DNA of 64,000 bases from Himantopus leucocephalus (lineage: Eukaryota > Chordata > Aves > Charadriiformes > Recurvirostridae): the NCBI GenBank assembly GCA_003993805.1, contig RSEF01000012.1, positions 9,950,727-10,014,726 on the forward strand. The letters are read 5' to 3'. The position numbers and the translations under genes are program-made. Shown one piece after another: positions 23,801 through 34,410 of the stretch. The notes under the pieces were generated by a model. That model was not told the DNA's origin. It saw nothing but the letters and a program-made list of their open reading frames with translations, and ran no database searches. Numbering within the stretch: position 1 is the stretch's first letter; each line of letters begins with the position of its first letter.

Positions 23801-26800
23801 TTTGGAATGACACCGAGTCAGCCACTGAGACTGTGGCAGCAGAGAGGAGCTTGTCACCGCAGGCTGGGGATGCCCGCATGGCCATGCTGCCGACGGAGAT
23901 GCCCTGGGACTCGGCACAGGTAGCACTGGGAGCAGGGAGAGGGTGGGAGGTTGCAGTGGAGATATTTGGGTACTTCCCTCTGCGGGGGAGTGTTTTAACC
24001 CCTTAACCGTACCCACATCCAACCAAATCTGACTGGTGGAAGTATCTTTTTCTGTTCACCCAGCCAAAACTGCATTTTGAGGGATGTTTTTCACAGCACT
24101 TTCTATCTATCATCCTTGGTGAAAGCCCTGCCCCCTCTCATCTTCCCCAGCAAACTGCTGTTCGAAATCCTGCTTCTAATAAACACCTGCCCTCTGGGGC
24201 ATGCACAGCAGCAAAAGCTCCTTGTTTCCTCAGCCTGCATTATTGGAAGTGTCAGGACAAAAACGGCCCCAAGGATTTCTGGAAAGGGAGTGAGAAGGAA
24301 GTGCTATTTTTGCTGCTGCCTGCGGGGACCAGATGCAGAGCAGGTGGAGCAGGGTACAGCGATCTGTGAGGATGTTGGTCTAGGAGAGCCCGTGGGAGAG
24401 GAGGCGTGAGGTGAACTGCAGTTCCTGAATCCAGCAAACTGGCAGCTGGTTAAGGGAAGATAGGTAGCAGGAGCTGGCTGGTGAGAAAGTCCTGGGGAAA
24501 GCTTTTAATTTTGCTTTCTGCCCCAGGGTACTCAGGAGCCTGAGCAAGTGACTTAGTCCCTCTGTGCGTCCAGTCCTGCCTGCAAAGTGCTGCCCTGTCT
24601 CACCAGTTTGTTTTAAGGACCGCAGAGGCTCCTAATTAGGTTTTGTTTGTGTTGTGTTAAGTGCTGATCACATACAGAGTAAGGCTGCAAGCTAGAGAGC
24701 TTTCCACTGACTACCTGAGTCGTCCTGGAGTCTGTCTAGGGGCGGGAGGTAAGCTGGGCTGTGGCAGGCTGGCACAGTAACCTTGTCCCTGCCCCATGAG
24801 CTAGCACTGAAACGGTGAATCCTCCTTAGCATAGAGAGTTAGAGGACATTTATTGCCTTTGAGAAGTGCTTCTCGGGGATATGGCACAGCCCCTTGCTCC
24901 TGTCCCTTGTGTACCCTATGCTTTCAGCAGGAGAGCTGCATTCACTACCCAAAAACCCAGCTGTCTTTGTCTTGTCTCTTCAGGTGATCTGCAAAGACTG
25001 GAGCAACCTTGCAGGGAAAAACTACATCATCCTGAATATGTCGGATAACATTGACTGTGTAAGTCGATCCAAAGAGATTTGATGGCATGGGGGGAATCGT
25101 GCTTAGAGATGTGGAGGCAGGCGCAGCTCTTGCTGTGTGCTTTCACTACAAAACATTTTAAAAGCCCTAAATCTCAACGTCCCTATAGAGGCTGTGGAGA
25201 GAAGGCAAGGAGGACAGAAATAGTCCTGTTCTCCAAATGGGAAAAGAGTGGGTGGAGAGAGAGGATTTTGCTCAAAGTCTAGCACATGTCAGTCCCATAC
25301 TGGATTTTGACTAGCTCCTGGCTGCTGGTCTGTGCCAGTCAGTACCTGGATTGTCATGAGACATGAGAGCTTTTAACATTGGACCTCTTAGTGGTAGGAG
25401 ACATGGCAGGATTGAAGTGTGATTCTCCTCCCCTCTCTTCCTTTTCCTTCCCCTCCTTCCAGGATATACTAACCTTCCTCCCTGATGGCTCAGAGGAATA
25501 GGGAGTCCCCATTTGCAGTGTGAATGGTTCAGTGTCAAGCAGCTGTCACTAAATCTTCCTTAAGTGCCTCTTCTCCCCACCCTGTTATCTTGTGCGTTAT
25601 CTGGGTCTGTTAACCAGCCACGCTCTGCTAATCCAATGCCTGTCCATCCATCCCCATAAAGCTGCAGTTAATTCATGAGCCCAGAGCCCCTTGTGGTTCC
25701 CTGCTAAAAAGGCTCATTCACCTCTGCTGGGCCTTTTATCAGGCACTTTAAAACTAGTTGTGAAAGGCCTGGGGTCAAGGTGCCTTTCATAATTCTAGGA
25801 AATGATTACGAGCCTGACAGCCCAAGACAGAAATGTTTCATTGGGGAACCGTGTTCTGGCCTCGTGTGTCCGCACTCTCGCTTGCTGTGGCTCCTGCTCT
25901 GGGCAGAACTGGCTGGATTTGTTACTGCAGGGTGGTTTTGTGGCACTGAGCTATTTCCACTACTGGGGAGTTGTTGGGAGGGTGTTTTGTGTGGTTTTTG
26001 GTATGTTTGTTTTTTTTTTTTTAAGGTGAACTTTTTGGGGACATGAAAAACAGGGCAATGCCTGTACACAATAAAGCATGCTGAATGCTTCAAGGGTAGA
26101 TGAAAGGTTGGTCTCTCTCCTCCTGATTTAGGCAAACCAGTTTGCTCTTTGGAGGGTTTTAAGTATGTTTGCTGCAGTTCACAGTTGCAACTCGGAAAAT
26201 CAGTCCTTGAAAAACAGAGTCCTGCTGCCCTATTTTCTCCATGTTCTGGTCCCCATTGCTCTTTCTCCCATCTCTATGGACTTTAAGTGCTGGTTAATTT
26301 TGTAATACATAGTGGCTTCCTTCCTGTGGTCACTTGCACTTTTGTTGTTTAAACTCTTGGAAGGGTGAGAACTGAAAAGCAGATGTCTCTTGACCAAATT
26401 GTGTCTTTACTGTTGGATCCTCAGTTCTGCCTTGCTGAAAGACGACAGTGCCCTGGGATAGGCAGGACTGAACTGTTTTTCTACTTGATTTCATGTTTCA
26501 AAACATATTTCCCAGTGAATGCTTTGTGCTGTCCTCCCCCTTATGCAAAGGGACACTTGTCAACATACATATTTAACATGAACATTGCTTCGTTCCCTGC
26601 CTCCCATTACCACTTCGCATGGCTGAAGCTGGAATCAAGCTCTCCTCCTTTCCATGGATGTTGATGCAGTTTGTTTCCGACCCATGGTAATTTTCTCAGT
26701 TGGGGCAACTCACCTATGCTCTGCCTGTCCTTTTGTTTTCCGGTTTCTGTATCTGAGCCCTGTAGTGTTCATATTTCTGGGATTGTGAGGGAAAGCCTGC

Positions 26801-29800
26801 ATTGCAAATGCTGTAGTGTAAAGTAGCATGAATGGGGATTCCTCACACATTTCCTATGTTTTGATGCCCTGATCTGGTGTAGTACTGAGTCCCACTGAAA
26901 AGCTGAGGGACATGGAGGATGCTTAGCCCCTTCCAGAGGGTCGCACCTTGAGCTTTAATGTTCTTCATAGTGCCCGGCTTTTACCTGCTGCAGGGATGAT
27001 GTCTGTACTGCTGGGTAAAGCTGGCAGCCCATTTATTTTCCTAATGGGGTCTGGGCAAGGCAGTCACTTCAGTCTGTCTCCGGGCACACCTCCCACTCAA
27101 TCTACCTGGGAATTTTGCCTGAGTGAGGACTGCAAGATCTGACCTGGCTATGCGTCGGGAGGTGACCTCCACCTCGGCACATGTGTGTTCAGGCTCCTTC
27201 AGAGCACCCTTTTCCTCAGCATGGAGAATTTTATCAGTGGTGTGCAACCTCTGCTTTCTCCATCACTAGAAACATCTCACCTCTGCCCTCCTCCTGCTCT
27301 TGGGCTCAGCTGCTCCCCCTTCTTCTGCATCCCCCCAGACAGCGCCGCGGGCTGGCAGCGGGGCCGTGAGCAGGAGCCGCAGCTGAGCAGCATGGCGCAG
27401 CATCCTCGCGCTGCTCCTCCTGCCTCCCCACGTCAAAACCCGCGGAGGAGGCACTGGCTGGCCCTTGTGATTCAAGCCCCACTCATCGGTGTCTTTTCCA
27501 ATTAGGCCATTTTCGGCACAGGCCTGTGCCTGCCCTGAGCGCTTTGAATTGCCATGGCAACAGGAGCTCTCCATTTTATTAATCATCTGTGTGGCCTTCA
27601 GGTTGGCATGGCAACCAGAGATAAGAATAGAAACACAGGAGTGAGAAAGCAGCAAAGGAGCCTGCTGAGGGATGGCTGGAGCATGTCAGGCTGAGCAGCG
27701 CCTGCTGACCCAGCGCAGGCTGCGGGGAAGATCCCGGCTGCTTCTTTCTCGCCTTACACCCTAATGTTGCTTCAGGATCCCTGTGTGCTGGGCGAGCTGG
27801 GCACGGCACTGTATGGGGCATCTGGCAGCCTCAGGAGCCCAGGAGGAGGGTTGGCGTGTCAGGAGATGTATGTGGGTCCCGCCTGGGGCACTGGGGATGT
27901 GCAGGGAGCATTGCACCAGGTTTAGCATTGCTGGCTTTTCCGCACGCCTGGTTCAGGGGTCTCGGCCGTGCAGTCATGCCAGTCTGGCAGTGCTACATCT
28001 GCCCTGTTCCCACCATGCACTCACTAAGGTCCCTTTCCTGTGGCAGGAGGAGTTTCGGCTGGAGCGGGGTCCCCAGCTGTTGGCACTGGTGGAGGATGCC
28101 TTCTCCAGACAGGCGGATGGACTGCAGGAACGCTGGCTGATCTCTCTGAGCAAACCCAATGAGAATGACAAGCACTTGCTAATGACACTGGCAGGGGAAC
28201 AGGGTAAGTCCTGGGAGAAGGAGCCTTCCCGTGATGGGGGAGGGTGTCTTTAAGGGGCTCTCAAATGGAGCTGCTCAGCCATGTCACAAGGAACTTTTGC
28301 TCTCCAGTCCATTTCAATCCCACCAGTTCCCAGTGTTAACTGGACTTGAGGGATGGAGGGGGGCTGAGAACATAAGACCCTTTTTCTTCACATCTGCCTT
28401 CTGGCTTGTCACTCATTGCTTGCATGAAGCTCCATCTTCGGCACTTTGCCTCCTGCTTTGCTCCATCGATTGCTTTCGCTCGAGCATCCATCACCTTTAT
28501 CCTGGTGCTTATATACTCTCCTCGGTGGGCAGGCTACTGCAATGCCAGGACATGACAGCCTGCTTTTAGTTCACTTCTTAACTTAACCCTTCTTAAGTCT
28601 TGTCCAAACTGGGCCAGTCCTGCTGGTGCCTCCCCTGCATCCCCAAAGAAACAGAAGCTGACAGTGAAAGGTGGGCTGGGCTGGAACATTTTACCATCTC
28701 TTTAATCCCATTTTGGTAGGGGAGTGTTTTTCTTTACTGCTGCTGCACCCTGCTTAGTGATGGAGGCCTCTAATGTTGACATTATGGCCTATATGAAAAA
28801 AAACCAACAGTATTCTAAAATGCCCCACGGTGATACGAAAATAGAGCTAACATTTAAATGGTATTTGCTGTATCGATGCTTTAAATCATTGCATCTCTCC
28901 CAAGCCCTTGGGCTGGAGCATGTGCCGGTGAAAAGGCTTTGGTGAACATTTGGTCTTCTAAACTAAAACCTTCTTGCCATCATAAAAGGGGACATCCCCC
29001 TTCCTGGAAAAGAAAACAGGTCTGAACTCCAGCGGCACAGCCAGGCTGAGAGATATCCCTGAGTTTAGAGACCTCAGGGACCAAAGTATTTTCTGCTCTG
29101 CATAATCAAGCTTTTGTTCAGTTCCTCCTTCTGCTGTGCAAGTGAAAGGAGAAATGAGCCTCAGCCTCTAAATCCTCCCTGACTAGTCCTGCTCTCCTGG
29201 CTGGGAGAGCATTCTGGGAGCTGTTAGAGAAGGAGGGTCCCAAGAAGGGGTGGCTCAGTGTGGGCTGGTGGCTCCCTGACTGAAGGGTCTCCTGCTGGGA
29301 GTTGAGCCATTACAGCACATCTGCAGCCTCTGCTGTTGTGCCAGGCACAGCAGCTTGCCAGGGTGTCCTGGAGAGCAAAACACACCTGCTAAAGGTTGTG
29401 ATAGGTGAGCATGGAGCATTGTGGGAACATCTGGAGTGCTGCAGCTCAGGATCAAGTTGTGCTGGATGGGGAGGCTGGATTGGGCAGCACAGGCACCTGC
29501 CACCATGACTTTCTGGATGTTGTTGTTCGCTCCCAGAGCAGACACAGATCCTGAGAGTTTCTGTGGTTGTGGGGAGGGCACCTAGGTGTCTCTGGTGTCA
29601 GTTCATGCCTGTTTGCCCCCCAGCCCTTAAAGAACATTTGGAGGTACCCTTTGTTGTGGTCCTTGCATTCTTTCAGCCTCCTAACATAAAGTACCAATGA
29701 ACAAAAATGTGCGTTCCCCTGCTTCTGTTCTCTTGGGGATTTCACAGTGATGAGTACATCTATCTGAGCTAACCTGAGCTGAGAGGTTCAACTGATCTCT

Positions 29801-32321
29801 CCCTCTCCTTCTTTACAGGCGTCATCCCTACAAAAGATGTTCTCATGGCACTGGGAGATGTTAAGAGGAGCTTAGCCGAGGTAAGAGCCTGTCTGCCTGC
29901 ATCCATTTGTTAAGACTAGCCGTACAATTAAAACAAGCACCTTGAAAACTGGGAGCATATCTCAGTCTAAGTGAGTGCTGAACCAACAGCAGGCAAACAG
30001 ATGAGTCAGACGCTTGGCAGACTCTCCTTCTCCCCTCTCTGGTAGTTGCCAGGCCATCAAATGTCTGCTCCCATTAAGAGAGTAACTGTGGGTTATTCCC
30101 TCCCTGCTTTTCTGGCTTGGTTGTGAAGCTGCTTTTAGCGCATTCATTTTGCTGGGATACTTGGTCTCATCCCTTCTACGCTACTGCCTGTGGCAGTGTG
30201 GGTGCTGCAGAGCCCTGGATTTGGCCCTGCTCATCCCACAGCTGACTTATGTACATTGGTTGCTCTCAGTAGCTCAAGCTTTGCTGAAGGAGGTGGGAGA
30301 GGTGCCTGTGCTCGATGGGACACTTTCGCACACCTTCTTCCTGCAATCCCAGGGTCTGCATTTCACTCCTGTAGACAGCTCCCTACACAAGGGCAGGCAG
30401 AGGACCAGGGGTGATGCCAGGCTCCGCTACCAGCTGCCTCTAGCCCTCATGTATTCCCCTCTAACCCTGGGCAGCTTGGACGAGGACAGAGATGAGGACA
30501 AATTAGTCCCATGATCTCTGACTTTTCCCCTTAGGCCTGAGGGATATCTAGGCACTGAGGGCCTGGTTCTGCTTGGGTTTTTTACATTACTAGAGTAATT
30601 CTGCTGACTTTAGCACCAGAGTTGGGCCACTGTCTTGCTGGTTGTCTGCGTTCAGGTTTTTTTCCTGACATAACAAACTGGTGCAGTTAGACAAAGCATA
30701 TTAAGTGCTCAGTGCTGTATTGATTGGCTTACACCAGAGAAAGTGCAAAAAGCCATCCCTCTAGAAATTGTGTGACTGAAGCATCAGCAGCTAGAACTGA
30801 CCAGAAAGAAGGAATCGTGTCAGTGTAAGGTTTGACTTCTTTGTGCAACTGTGACCCTATGTTAACGTGCATTCTACCAGAGCAGTGCCTCACCACCTGC
30901 CCCCAGCTCTATCAATAATGAAACACTGCTCATTGCACTGACCTTGCACTAGCACGAGCTTGGAAGGAGGAGGGAGGATATTCTCTTACACACGTCATAC
31001 TTACTATCAAATTGATACATAACCTGCTTGAAATCTGCCAAGTCACTGGAACTGACGTTGGGCTTTGTTTACTGACAACCACAAGGGTCATGTTTTTAGG
31101 GCAGCTTTTTGGATCAGTGGGCAACTGTACATTTTCAAGACCTCAGAAAGATCACTATACTCTCTTAGGACCAGAGCTTTAATGTAAACCTATGTACTAT
31201 GTTTTCATTCTCTGGCACACAGTCACCAAAGCCTCAGCACCCATCAGCAGTCCATAGTTTGTTTTGGGTACTCTTAATCTTGGGCAATTTCTCCCATGAA
31301 AGCCTCCTTGTCTTGCACATAGGTGTGATCCTTGTGCAGGTGATCAAGGTAAAATTATGCCTACTGTCATTTGCTGATGTGTCAGCTTTCATGGAAGATG
31401 GTGTTAAATTTAGTCATGTGCCTTCTAGTCAGACAGCGTATGTCCTGACTCCGTAGCCCTGGCTTTTAGTTCCTCTACCTACAGTGATGGTCCTGTGTTT
31501 GGACCCTGGAAAGTCTGAACGGAATGCCACCTGGCTGCAGGCCAGGGGATTTAGCGTACCCCTTCCTTCCTTCCAGCTTGGCATCCAGAATTACTCAACC
31601 ACGACAAGCTGCCAGTCGCACCCCAACCAGACACGCAGTGATTATGGGAAACTCTTTGTGGTACTGGTGATCATCGGCTCCATCTGTGCCATCATCATTG
31701 TGTTGGGGCTCATATACAACTGCTGGCAGAGACGGCTGCCCAAGATGAAGAACATGGTGAGTGAGTACTGGACAGGTGGGGAAAGTGGCTGGACTCTTAC
31801 CCCTTGGATGGAGGGGACTGGAAAGTTAAGAGGGAGATTGTTTTCCCCTGTCCACTTACTGGGCATAGCTGGATACACTGCTGGAGCAGCAAGGGAGCCC
31901 ATTCAGGCGTAAGAGAGATGCAAACCTGTTTCTTGCTGTGCTCAGGACAGCTTGTTCCCACAGCGAGGGCTGGGCTAGGAGTAAATTTACCTTTTCCCAC
32001 TGACTGTGCAAAGTCCTCAGTGATCCTTATAGCCTGGTCTGATTGTGCTTCTCAGCAGCATTAAGACCTGTCCTTGTTTGTCTCCATTTGTGTTCCTCTG
32101 GTCCTTTGCAGTCACACGGCGAGGAGCTGCGCTTTGTTGAGAACGGCTGCCATGACAACCCCACCTTGGATGTGGCCAGTGACAGCCAGTCAGAAATGCA
32201 GGAGAAGAAGCCAAGCGTGAACGGTGGAAACACCATCAATGGCCCTGACAGCTGGGATGTCCTGATCAATAAGCAGGCGAGCGAGGATGTGGATGTGTTT
32301 GAGGAAGACACGCATCTTTAG
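2789..32321 (+). CDS. PODXL2: PODXL2, podocalyxin-like 2 (endoglycan), 8 coding exons, 639 aa
   Basis: Type I membrane sialomucin of the CD34/podocalyxin family. It acts at the cell surface as an L-selectin ligand, and in chick embryos as a modulator of adhesion during axon guidance. Exons: 2789-2837, 13322-13615, 23027-23919, 24984-25058, 28047-28203, 29819-29880, 31577-31756, 32112-32321; all introns are GT..AG and phases agree. Protein layout: signal peptide about 1-24, acidic region with Tyr95 and Tyr116, Ser/Thr/Glu-rich mucin region about 120-410, cysteine-bonded domain from 413 (Cys415, Cys437), stalk Cys522, membrane span about 536-557, cytoplasmic tail 558-639 ending DTHL, a PDZ ligand. 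Sequons lie at Asn104, 130, 375, 430, 515 and 527. Human is about 605 aa. The start has a good context (GCCGCCATGC) and begins a typical signal peptide. The stalk, membrane span and tail closely match human endoglycan as I recall it. Confidence 0.97.
2838..13321 (+). other. PODXL2 intron 1 (10.5 kb)
   Basis: The donor GTGAGT is at 2838 and the acceptor TTATACAG ends at 13321. The first 700 bp are CpG island, and the rest is ordinary unique sequence. The stretch 11.4-12.9 kb is AT-rich and includes an antisense CR1 relic. No coding exon or RNA gene was recognised. Confidence 0.9.
11395..11990 (-). mobile_element. Old, decayed CR1 relic, antisense, in PODXL2 intron 1
   Basis: On the minus strand, 11772-11966 reads ISGIPQGLSLDLLFFNIFLSDL followed by a degraded KLVKD-like block. 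This is the reverse-transcriptase core (normally VPQGS..GPLLFNIF..DL and FADD) of a CR1-type LINE. Near 11400-11445 the minus strand reads CTAGGCAACCTCCTGAGGTTCC, close to the 3' end of older CR1 subfamilies. The distance between the two is shorter than in an intact element, so it is deleted as well as mutated. Boundaries are approximate. Confidence 0.6.
13322..13615 (+). CDS. PODXL2: PODXL2 coding exon 2
   Basis: It encodes residues 17-114 plus the first base of codon 115, using acceptor TTATACAG and donor GTAGGT. It carries the end of the signal peptide, the block DGLTSTSLLE and the block ENEESKILQPPQYFWE, all close to human endoglycan. Tyr95 lies in PPQYFWED, equivalent to a tyrosine reported to be sulfated in human endoglycan for L-selectin binding. 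Confidence 0.95.
13616..23026 (+). other. PODXL2 intron 2 (9.4 kb)
   Basis: GT..AG intron (GTAGGT to TTTTAG). It contains two T homopolymers (15793-15813, preceded by an N, and 15912-15925). No exon, RNA gene or recent transposon was recognised. Confidence 0.9.
15792..15813. repeat. T homopolymer with an ambiguous base at 15792
   Basis: A single N is followed by 21 T residues. A second 14-T run lies at 15912-15925. Whether these are A tails of antisense retroposons cannot be decided, since no retroposon body was recognised next to them. Confidence 0.9.
23027..23919 (+). CDS. PODXL2: PODXL2 coding exon 3 (mucin domain)
   Basis: It encodes residues 115-412 and begins with DYSFP, which contains Tyr116, the second candidate sulfotyrosine. 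The rest is Ser, Thr, Pro, Glu and Gly-rich, contains no cysteine, and has sequons at Asn130 and Asn375. This fits a heavily O-glycosylated stalk and is the least conserved part of the family. It ends PWDSAQ at a phase-0 donor, as in human endoglycan. The acidic run near residues 158-165 (LEEEEG) is far shorter than the long Glu tract I recall from the human protein. Confidence 0.95.
23920..24983 (+). other. PODXL2 intron 3 (1.1 kb)
   Basis: GTAGCA donor and CTCTTCAG acceptor. It contains an MIR-like SINE relic at about 24541-24690. The exon 3 frame stays open past the donor until a stop at 24004-24006. Confidence 0.9.
24541..24690 (+). mobile_element. MIR-like (CORE-SINE) relic
   Basis: The order of blocks GAGCAAGTGACTTAGTCCCT, CTGTGCGTCCAGT, TGCCCTGTCTCACCAG and TTGTTTTAAGGAC follows the MIR consensus (tRNA-derived SINE; the block with the 'supper- and lower-case' splice-like CTGTGCCTCAGT motif, then a TGCCT..CTCA..GGTTGTTGTGAGGA stretch). 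It is ancient and heavily diverged. The call is from memory of the consensus, and edges are approximate. Confidence 0.5.
24984..25058 (+). CDS. PODXL2: PODXL2 coding exon 4
   Basis: It encodes residues 413-437, starting VICKDWSNLAGKNYIILNM. This is the first part of the conserved cysteine-bonded domain of the CD34 family, with Cys415 and Cys437 and a sequon at Asn430. It is phase 0 at both ends. The block is nearly identical to human endoglycan. Confidence 0.97.
25059..28046 (+). other. PODXL2 intron 4 (3.0 kb)
   Basis: GTAAGT donor and TGGCAG acceptor. It holds clusters of GATA-like motifs (25585-25741) and paired RFX-like motifs (27548-27615), described separately. No exon was recognised. 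Confidence 0.9.
27490..27640. promoter_or_regulatory. Candidate intronic enhancer: paired RFX X-box-like sites plus GATA and homeodomain motifs
   Basis: Two near-palindromic X-box-like sites, ATTGCCATGGCAAC (27548-27561) and GTTGGCATGGCAAC (27602-27615), are 54 bp apart start to start. RFX proteins bind inverted GTTGCC/GGCAAC half-sites. A GATA motif AGATAA lies at 27619-27624. ATTAATCAT and CATCTG (E-box core) lie between the two sites. A perfect 16-bp palindrome lies at 27515-27530. Motif density is suggestive only; activity and conservation are unknown. Confidence 0.35.
28047..28203 (+). CDS. PODXL2: PODXL2 coding exon 5
   Basis: It encodes residues 438-489 plus the first base of codon 490. 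It includes RGPQLLALVED and LISLSKPNE and ends LLMTLAGEQ, matching the folded extracellular domain of endoglycan. There is no cysteine. Acceptor TGGCAG, donor GTAAGT. Confidence 0.97.
28204..29818 (+). other. PODXL2 intron 5 (1.6 kb)
   Basis: GTAAGT to CTTTACAG. Nothing recognised within it. Confidence 0.9.
29819..29880 (+). CDS. PODXL2: PODXL2 coding exon 6
   Basis: It encodes residues 490-510 (GVIPTKDVLMALGDVKRSLAE), the last helix-like part of the extracellular domain before the stalk. Acceptor CTTTACAG, donor GTAAGA, leaving phase 0. Confidence 0.96.
29881..31576 (+). other. PODXL2 intron 6 (1.7 kb)
   Basis: GTAAGA to a CCTTCC-rich tract ending CCAG. No exon, repeat or RNA gene recognised. 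Confidence 0.9.
31577..31756 (+). CDS. PODXL2: PODXL2 coding exon 7 (transmembrane)
   Basis: It encodes residues 511-570. The stalk has Cys522 and sequons at Asn515 and Asn527. A membrane span of about 22 residues (LFVVLVIIGSICAIIIVLGL core) is followed by YNCWQRRLPK, the basic juxtamembrane motif shared with podocalyxin. Phase 0 at both ends. Confidence 0.98.
32112..32321 (+). CDS. PODXL2: PODXL2 coding exon 8 (cytoplasmic tail, stop)
   Basis: It encodes residues 571-639 and the TAG stop at 32319-32321. It starts SHGEELRFVENGCHDNP and ends VFEEDTHL. The terminal DTHL is the class I PDZ-binding motif by which podocalyxin and endoglycan tails bind NHERF-type scaffolds. This exon is the best conserved part of the gene. 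Confidence 0.98.
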   Translation, partial: SHGEELRFVENGCHDNPTLDVASDSQSEMQEKKPSVNGGNTINGPDSWDVLINKQASEDVDVFEEDTHL

Positions 32322-34334
32322 AAAAAGAAGGGAAGGAACTGCCCCCTTAAATGCACTTGTCTCTCTCCTGTCTTGACTGATGGACCACGGGATCAGGTGG
32401 CTTCTCAGGAACTTCTTAAAGGCTTGGGACAGGTCAAGTCTTTGGGCAAGTTCTCCCAGTAGAAGTCCTGAGCCTGCATCTGAAGCTTGGAGCCAGGAGG
32501 ATCACTGAACAGAGGGAAGAGGGAGGGGTGGGTGTGTAGGTCTCTGTGTGTATACCTATCAGTAACACCAATGCTTTCATCACCTTTAAATGCACTTACT
32601 GTAGCTCTCTGGTAGTGGCTGGGCTTGAGAAGCAAGGCTGCCTGCCACCAAGAGTCCAGCTTTGGGCAGTAAATTCATTTTGTGGGTCCAGCTGGAGCTA
32701 CAGCAGCCAGATCCTGACCTTGAGATCACGTTCAGTCCCTGCAGGTGCAGTAAAACCTGTGCATTCTGGATGGAGGGGAGCCAAGATTCAGTCATGTTCT
32801 GGGCAGAGTTTGCATTCCACATGGGAATAGAGGTTTTCTAGTGCTCTAGCATTCAGCCGCTAATTAGATGAGCTGATGTTTACATCTGGGGAAAACATCA
32901 TGCTGTCTTCTTGTTTTCCCCGTTGCACCACAAACAGCCCCACTCCCTTTTTCAGCTCAGTAGCTCCAAGCTGAGTCTGCAAAGTTTGAGCACTTTACCC
33001 TTGCTTGACTGATTGCAGAGAATTCGGTGCCATGGTGCAGCATCTTAGCTGGAAATTTGCTTTAGGTTGGAGAGTTCTCAAAACAGATGTTTACCTGCCT
33101 CTTTCATGCATCAGCCTGTGAAATCAGCAGCAGAGTATCCCTTGTCTAAGTCTCAGTTTTAGACTGGCAGGCCTTCTCCACTCCTGTTTTGCTTTCCCAG
33201 GATAGTTTAGTTTCAGTTGGTCTTTTCGAGGTAAATGTAAAGACTATGTGAGACTTTTTAAACAGGGAGAAAAGTAAAATCTTTCAAACAGATCATTTTC
33301 TAGTCCTTTTGTTTCATTTTCAGCATCCCGCCCTGAGGGGGGAAAGCGTTTAATGTCCCATAAGTGTAAATTGGGGCAACATCTTTAAAATCACTGCATT
33401 TAAGCAAGTGTAAAAGCCAGTTCAGATGAGATGAGAATGAGATCTAAGAGCTCCCCAATGAACATTTCTGAGGCATGCCTCAGGCAACTTGAAGGCTCCA
33501 GCTCCCTGAAGATGTGTGATAAATGGCACGTGAATATGCATAATTGTTCTCTGAGCCCTGCCTAAACCCAGACTCAGAACTACTGTCAAGCCTGAAGTCC
33601 CAGAACGTTTTTTTGTTCTGCCATCGAGGGATTGAGGGACGTGCTTTGGTCAGAGGCAACAGTATTCCTCTCCGTTACAGTGATCTGCGTGCTTGCTTAC
33701 TGCAAGATGCAGCTTTGTATTTGGTCTTTAAGGGAACCTTTGTACAGAAAAACCCCAGATATGCAGCCTGATGCTGAGCTTGTAAATCTATCCCTGTATG
33801 TATAGGTATTTTTAGCATGTTCATCCCTGATGTGAGTGCCTAAAGTCAAGGTACAAGAGTCTGTTGTTTCATTTTGCATAGCGCTTTGCATACAAACTGA
33901 ATCACAGATCACCTCGATGTAGGACCATGTTGATATCAGTCTGTTAGGGATTCAAGAAAGCTAATAGCCTTTGGTTTCCTACCCAGATTCCAATTTTCAG
34001 TGTGTTTATCTTGCCTCCACACCTTTCTCCATGTTATGTAGGAGATGGTGACCATCAGCTCCTTTTGTATCTTGTTGGTAGGGTTGCAGAGATGCTCAGA
34101 GGAGTTCCCTCTCCTGCCCCAGCAGCTGATAATGGGGACAGTCCGTGGACATGGACAGTCACACGTGGCCCTTCTCTGACCACCCCTCACTGATGGCTTC
34201 TGCTGAGTTTGGTGGGTCTGTGCAGTGAAACTGCACGAGTTCAGTGACTGTGTTGATGGTACGTTGGGGCTCGCAGGAGTAAATGCAAGTTGTTATGATA
34301 CAGCGAGTAAATTAAAGCATGGAGTTAAAATTTG

Positions 34335-34410
34335 AGTTTGTATAGCACTTAGCATAACGGGGCCTGGCATGGCCGTGGCCTTTAGGCAGTTTCACCGTGT
34401 AAATGTTTCC
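34335..34410 (+). mobile_element. Tail of an ancient amniote retroposon (MIR/CR1-like type)
   Basis: The segment TTTGTATAGCACTTAGCATA, then GGGGCCTGG, GTGGCC and TTTAGGCA, follows the order of a retroposon 3' tail common in reptile genomes (GTACAGCGCCTAGCACA..GGGGCC..CCTAGGC). It is recalled from memory and strongly diverged. Confidence 0.4.

Noticed and set aside
23920..24006. Read-through of PODXL2 exon 3 into intron 3, which would give a secreted, truncated mucin
   Set aside because: The frame stays open for only 28 more codons, there is no poly(A) signal close by, and the exon 3-exon 4 junction matches human. Intron retention cannot be inferred.
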